Shown: positions 61,272 to 64,000 of the stretch, piece after piece | How the letters are laid out: each line of letters starts with the position of its first letter | Numbering within the stretch: position 1 is the stretch's first letter | Origin: Rhizoclosmatium globosum | Taxonomy: Eukaryota; Chytridiomycota; Chytridiomycetes; Chytridiales; Chytriomycetaceae | Reading direction: 5' to 3' | DNA: 64,000 nucleotides | Assembly: GCA_002104985.1 (NCBI GenBank) | Contig: MCGO01000142.1 | Span: forward strand, 34,385-98,384 | Translations under genes and position numbers: made by a program | The notes under the pieces: model-generated | The model's database searches: none | What the model saw: the letters and a program-made list of their open reading frames with translations, nothing else | What the model was told of the DNA's origin: nothing

Positions 61272-62221
61272 ATGGCCACATTGAATATGGACGATGAGCG
61301 TATCATCCAGATGCTACAAAACGGTGGATTAAACGGAGATAATGACGATCTTCGATATGGGTCGGACGCGGACTCTGATGCAGGCTCTTGTTGCGAGGAA
61401 TCACACGAAGCAGACGAGCACTGTCAAACACAGCAGCCACAATCTGTCGGAAACTCCAAAGTAGACAGAATAATGTCTGATCAAAATGTCAGGCAAACTC
61501 TAGGAATGGGAGGAAAGGCTATGACAGGTGTGAAGGGAGTGATTAATGATGCCAAGTTTCATGAAGAGCAGGAAAAGAACCGTTCACTCATTCAACAGCG
61601 CGCTCAATTGGAAAAATTTCAAAGAATGCGCTGCAGTCTGGCTGGTTGGAGGACAGTTGGAGGCGGAAAAGAACTGGAATAGAAGGATGAAGGCGATGAG
61701 GATATTGATGACTTGATTCGTGACTTGGAAGATGAAGAGGACGCGTTTGTTAAAGAATATAAGGCAAAGAGACTGATGGAAATGGCTGTTATTGCATCTC
61801 TTCCAAAATATGGAACTCTCAAGGTTTGTTTTCCTATGATATCTTCTGACATTTATAGTTTCAAAAATAGGAAATAGAGGTCGATGAGTACGTTTCCTGT
61901 GTGGAAAATGTTGACCGTAACGTCGTAGTCCTCATTCATCTCTATCAACCGCAAGTGGAAGCGTGTCGTTTGGTCAACAGGTTTTTGGAAGCACTCGCCG
62001 CTCAATACCCTCTCGTTAAATGGTCAAGATATTCTACAAAAGCTGATGTATCATTCGACAATATTGCATTGCCAGCACTTCTCATTTACAAGGGCGGAGA
62101 GCTCCAGAAAACGTTATTGAGAATCACTGACGAGATCCAAGGTTGGGCGAGGACAGGTCGTTGTGATTTGGATGATTTTGAAGAGTATCTTCTTCGCAAC
62201 AACGTGGTTTCGCGTGAATGA
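61272..62221 (+). CDS. PDCL: Phosducin-like protein (PhLP1 type), internal frame break
   Basis: Phosducin-like protein is a co-chaperone of CCT for G-beta-gamma assembly. The N-terminal region [20 protein letters not shown] and [40 protein letters not shown] leads into an acidic helix ([20 protein letters not shown]). A thioredoxin-like domain follows ([57 protein letters not shown]), ending [10 protein letters not shown]. At 61680-61682 an in-frame TAG interrupts the gene. A few one-base run corrections between 61621 and 61687 would open a different frame ([18 protein letters not shown]), so I suspect compensating sequence errors rather than a real stop or recoding. One intron lies at about 61823-61871. 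Confidence 0.82.
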
Positions 62222-62273
62222 ATGAGATGACGTGGGTTTCAATAAATATTACAACATCTTTTTTCTTTTGAAA

Positions 62274-63814
62274 ATGGTTACACTTCCTACTACCATCAAA
62301 CTACCATCAAATATCGACTGGAACTTCATCACAGCTGCGGCAATCGGTGCAGCTTCGGCAATAGCAGTGCTATCCGTTTCACAGGCCCTTTCCAAGAAGT
62401 CCCAAGTACGTAAACTGAAGGACGAGTTTCGTGGCCTCTCGCACTTCCCGCCTCTCGAACCACCAAAGCCAAAAGAAGTCAAGAGCTCGGATGTTCCTGA
62501 GGAGTTAATTAGGGAACAATTATCAAGGAACTACTCATTCTTGGGCGAAGAGGTATAATCCATTGTTCCACCATCGATGTCTGATCCCAAAAGGACAGGG
62601 CATGAAAAGCGTCAGATCTTCGTTCGTGATTATAGTTGGTCTTGGCGGCGTCGGCTCTCATGCAGCTCATATGCTTGTTCGAAGTGGTGTTCAGAAGATT
62701 CGCATCATTGACTTTGACCAAGTCTCGTTATCCTCGCTCAACAGACACGCCGTCGCAATACACGCTGATGTCGGAACGTCAAGGCTGCTTGTCTTGTGAA
62801 GCACTTCAAGGAGATTGCCCTCAAGCTGAAGTGGAAGCTATGGTTGAACTGTTTTAACATTGATGTTGCGGATAGGCTCCTTTCTGGAAACCCAGACTAT
62901 GTCTTGGTGAATACAATCACTCTCTCTTATTATGTTGTTAAAACCGTGTTACAGATTGCATCGACAACATCAACACCAAAATCGACTTGATCAAGTACTG
63001 TCATGACACAAATTACCAATCATTTCGGTCTATGGAGCTGGAGCAAAAGCGGATCCGTCGAGAATTCAAATCGCAGATGTCAGCGACACTTCCGAAGACC
63101 CACTTGCACGTGCAACTCGTCAAGGACTGAAGAAGAAGGGCGTGGACAGCGGAGTGACAGTCGTTTACAGTACCGAAAAGCCAGGAAAAGTCAAACTGCT
63201 TCCAATGGAGGATGAAAAAGTCGATGAAGCTGATCAATACGCTGCGCTTCCAAACTTCCGTTCCCGTATTCTTCCGGTAAGAATTGTCTCAGTTTAACGT
63301 CAACCACTCATTGCGCGCCTTAGTTCTTGGAACTCTGCCCGCTCTGTTTGGAATGGCGATGGCTTCGTTTGTCATTTGCAACTCGGTGACTTTGAAATGC
63401 AACCATTGCCCACAAAACTGAGACCTAAAACATATGAAAATATCCTCAAGAATATCAAGATGAACAAGAAACCAGAGGATGGGTGAGTTAAACGTTGCTG
63501 ATGCCTTGTTTTGACTAACATCAATCATCCAGCGACTCCAAATCACAGCACAAGATATTGGCTTTGTCCTTGAAGAAATATATTTCGGGTCACTACTCTC
63601 AGGCTCTGTCGAGAAGGAGAAAGTGATTCTTACGCGCTGGGACTCCTCAAAGCCCTACAAGATTGACAACCTCGTTGCGTTGACAAAGAAAGAAGCCGAT
63701 GACCATGCCAACATTCCATTCAGTAAAGTTTCAACACATTACGGGAAGGAATTTGTTGCAAAGGCGGAGCGAAAGCTTCAAAACATTCGGGATGTCAACA
63801 AGTGGCGTGAATGA
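62274..63814 (+). CDS. TCD1: tRNA t6A dehydratase Tcd1/Tcd2 (several homopolymer frame breaks)
   Basis: This E1-like ATP-dependent enzyme cyclises t6A37 to ct6A in tRNAs. An N-terminal membrane segment (FITAAAIGAASAIAVLSVSQ) matches the mitochondrial-outer-membrane anchor of fungal Tcd proteins. Then come ELIREQLSRNYSFLGEE, MKSVRSSFVIIVGLGGVGSH, AAHMLVRSGVQKIRIIDFDQ, VSLSSLNRHAVAIHADVGTS, GNPDYVL, CIDNINTKIDLIKYC, VYGAGAKADPSRIQIADVSD and VLGTLPALFGMAMASFV. The tail reads ILTRWDSSKPYKIDNLVALT. The conserved frame jumps at about 62781, 62818, 62852, 62906, 63013, 63382 and 63481. Each lies in or beside a run, and all but one imply a missing base. It is probably functional in the organism. Confidence 0.9.
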
Positions 63815-63829
63815 GTAATAAATAAGACT

Positions 63830-64000
63830 TTAATGATGCCATTTTTTAGAAGTGGAGAAATGATATTGTCCAAAAAAGAAAGTAGGTGAGTATTTACTCC
63901 TGCAACTTCGAAGTTCTTCTGTTAGGCGCATACTTGGCGGAGGTTCAGAATGAATGGCAGCTTTCACCGAACTCTTCGCAACGCTTTTTTGTAACTCCTT
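63830..64000 (-). CDS. Possible 3' end of a further gene (partial)
   Basis: On the minus strand the frame is open from the right edge to a TAA at 63830-63832, about 56 codons: KELQKSVAKSSVKAAIHSEP, PPSMRLTEELRSCRSKYSPT, ending STSKKWHH. It would be convergent with the Tcd gene. No family is recognisable and chance openness is possible. Confidence 0.25.
   Translation of the reverse strand, partial: KELQKSVAKSSVKAAIHSEPPPSMRLTEELRSCRSKYSPTFFFGQYHFSTSKKWHH

Noticed and set aside
61680..61682. UAG recoded as an amino acid
   Set aside because: No other in-frame TAG is needed in the well-supported genes of the window, and nearby runs offer a simpler explanation.

Overview
This is a compact eukaryotic nuclear window with about 35 protein genes, short introns (mostly 45-60 bp, GT-AG, often with a CTAAC-like branch site) and very short intergenic gaps. 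The gene set points to a zoosporic, early-diverging fungus, most likely a chytrid. It has the fungal housekeeping and biosynthetic set (HIS5-type histidinol-phosphate aminotransferase, UDP-glucose dehydrogenase, Tcd-type t6A dehydratase, IMPACT/Yih1). It also has genes of flagellated or metazoan-like cells: a WDR92/DNAAF10 axonemal-dynein assembly factor, a SAM-domain kinesin-13 (KIF24-like), a dynein light intermediate chain, an ATG16 that keeps its WD40 propeller, and an HCN/CNG-type channel with two cyclic-nucleotide-binding domains. The taxon is inferred from gene content, not from a marker gene.

Layout. 0-5.9 kb: dynein light intermediate chain (partial, -), UGDH (+), CHORD-CS co-chaperone (-), RING finger protein (+). 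6-10.1 kb: small helical protein (-), cyclic-nucleotide-gated channel (+). 10.2-11.4 kb: divergent H2B/H2A pair, copy 1. 11.4-18.1 kb: IMPACT (-), RNA polymerase I/III subunit AC40 (+), WDR92 (+), MED8-like (-), divergent pyruvate kinase (-). 18.5-21.3 kb: two tandem PP1 catalytic subunits (+). 21.4-31.5 kb: MFS transporter (-), secreted protein (+), DR1/NC2-beta (+), alpha-COP (-), eL29 (-), unknown protein (+). 31.6-41.9 kb: KLHDC4-type kelch protein (+), tRNA-Arg (+), MCM8 (-), second tRNA-Arg-like sequence (-), chromate transporter (-), mitochondrial IF2 (+). 42-52 kb: ATG16 (-), EGF/rhomboid-like membrane protein (+), low-complexity protein (+), EXO1 (-), small coiled-coil protein (+), HAD phosphatase (-), HIS5 (+). 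52-64 kb: KIF24-like kinesin (-), SEC15 (-), H2B/H2A copy 2, ALG2 (-), phosducin-like protein (+), TCD1/2 (+), and a possible partial gene at the right edge.

Many neighbours are head-to-head pairs with fewer than 80 bp between start codons, so bidirectional promoters look like the rule here. Several otherwise well-conserved genes (HIS5, TCD, KIF24, MCM8, PP1 copy 1, H2A copy 2, the phosducin-like gene and the second tRNA) carry single-base frame breaks. Nearly all lie in short homopolymer runs and most are one base short. I read these as sequencing or assembly errors rather than gene decay, and anyone using this window should correct for them.

The most interesting biology is (1) the HCN-like channel, whose selectivity-filter motif reads GYK instead of GYG and whose two binding domains both carry an Arg-Thr cGMP-type signature; (2) a pyruvate-kinase-like protein that has lost the Mg-binding Asp and other active-site residues and uses a 6-nt micro-exon; and (3) an EGF-module/rhomboid-fold membrane protein without a recognisable catalytic dyad.
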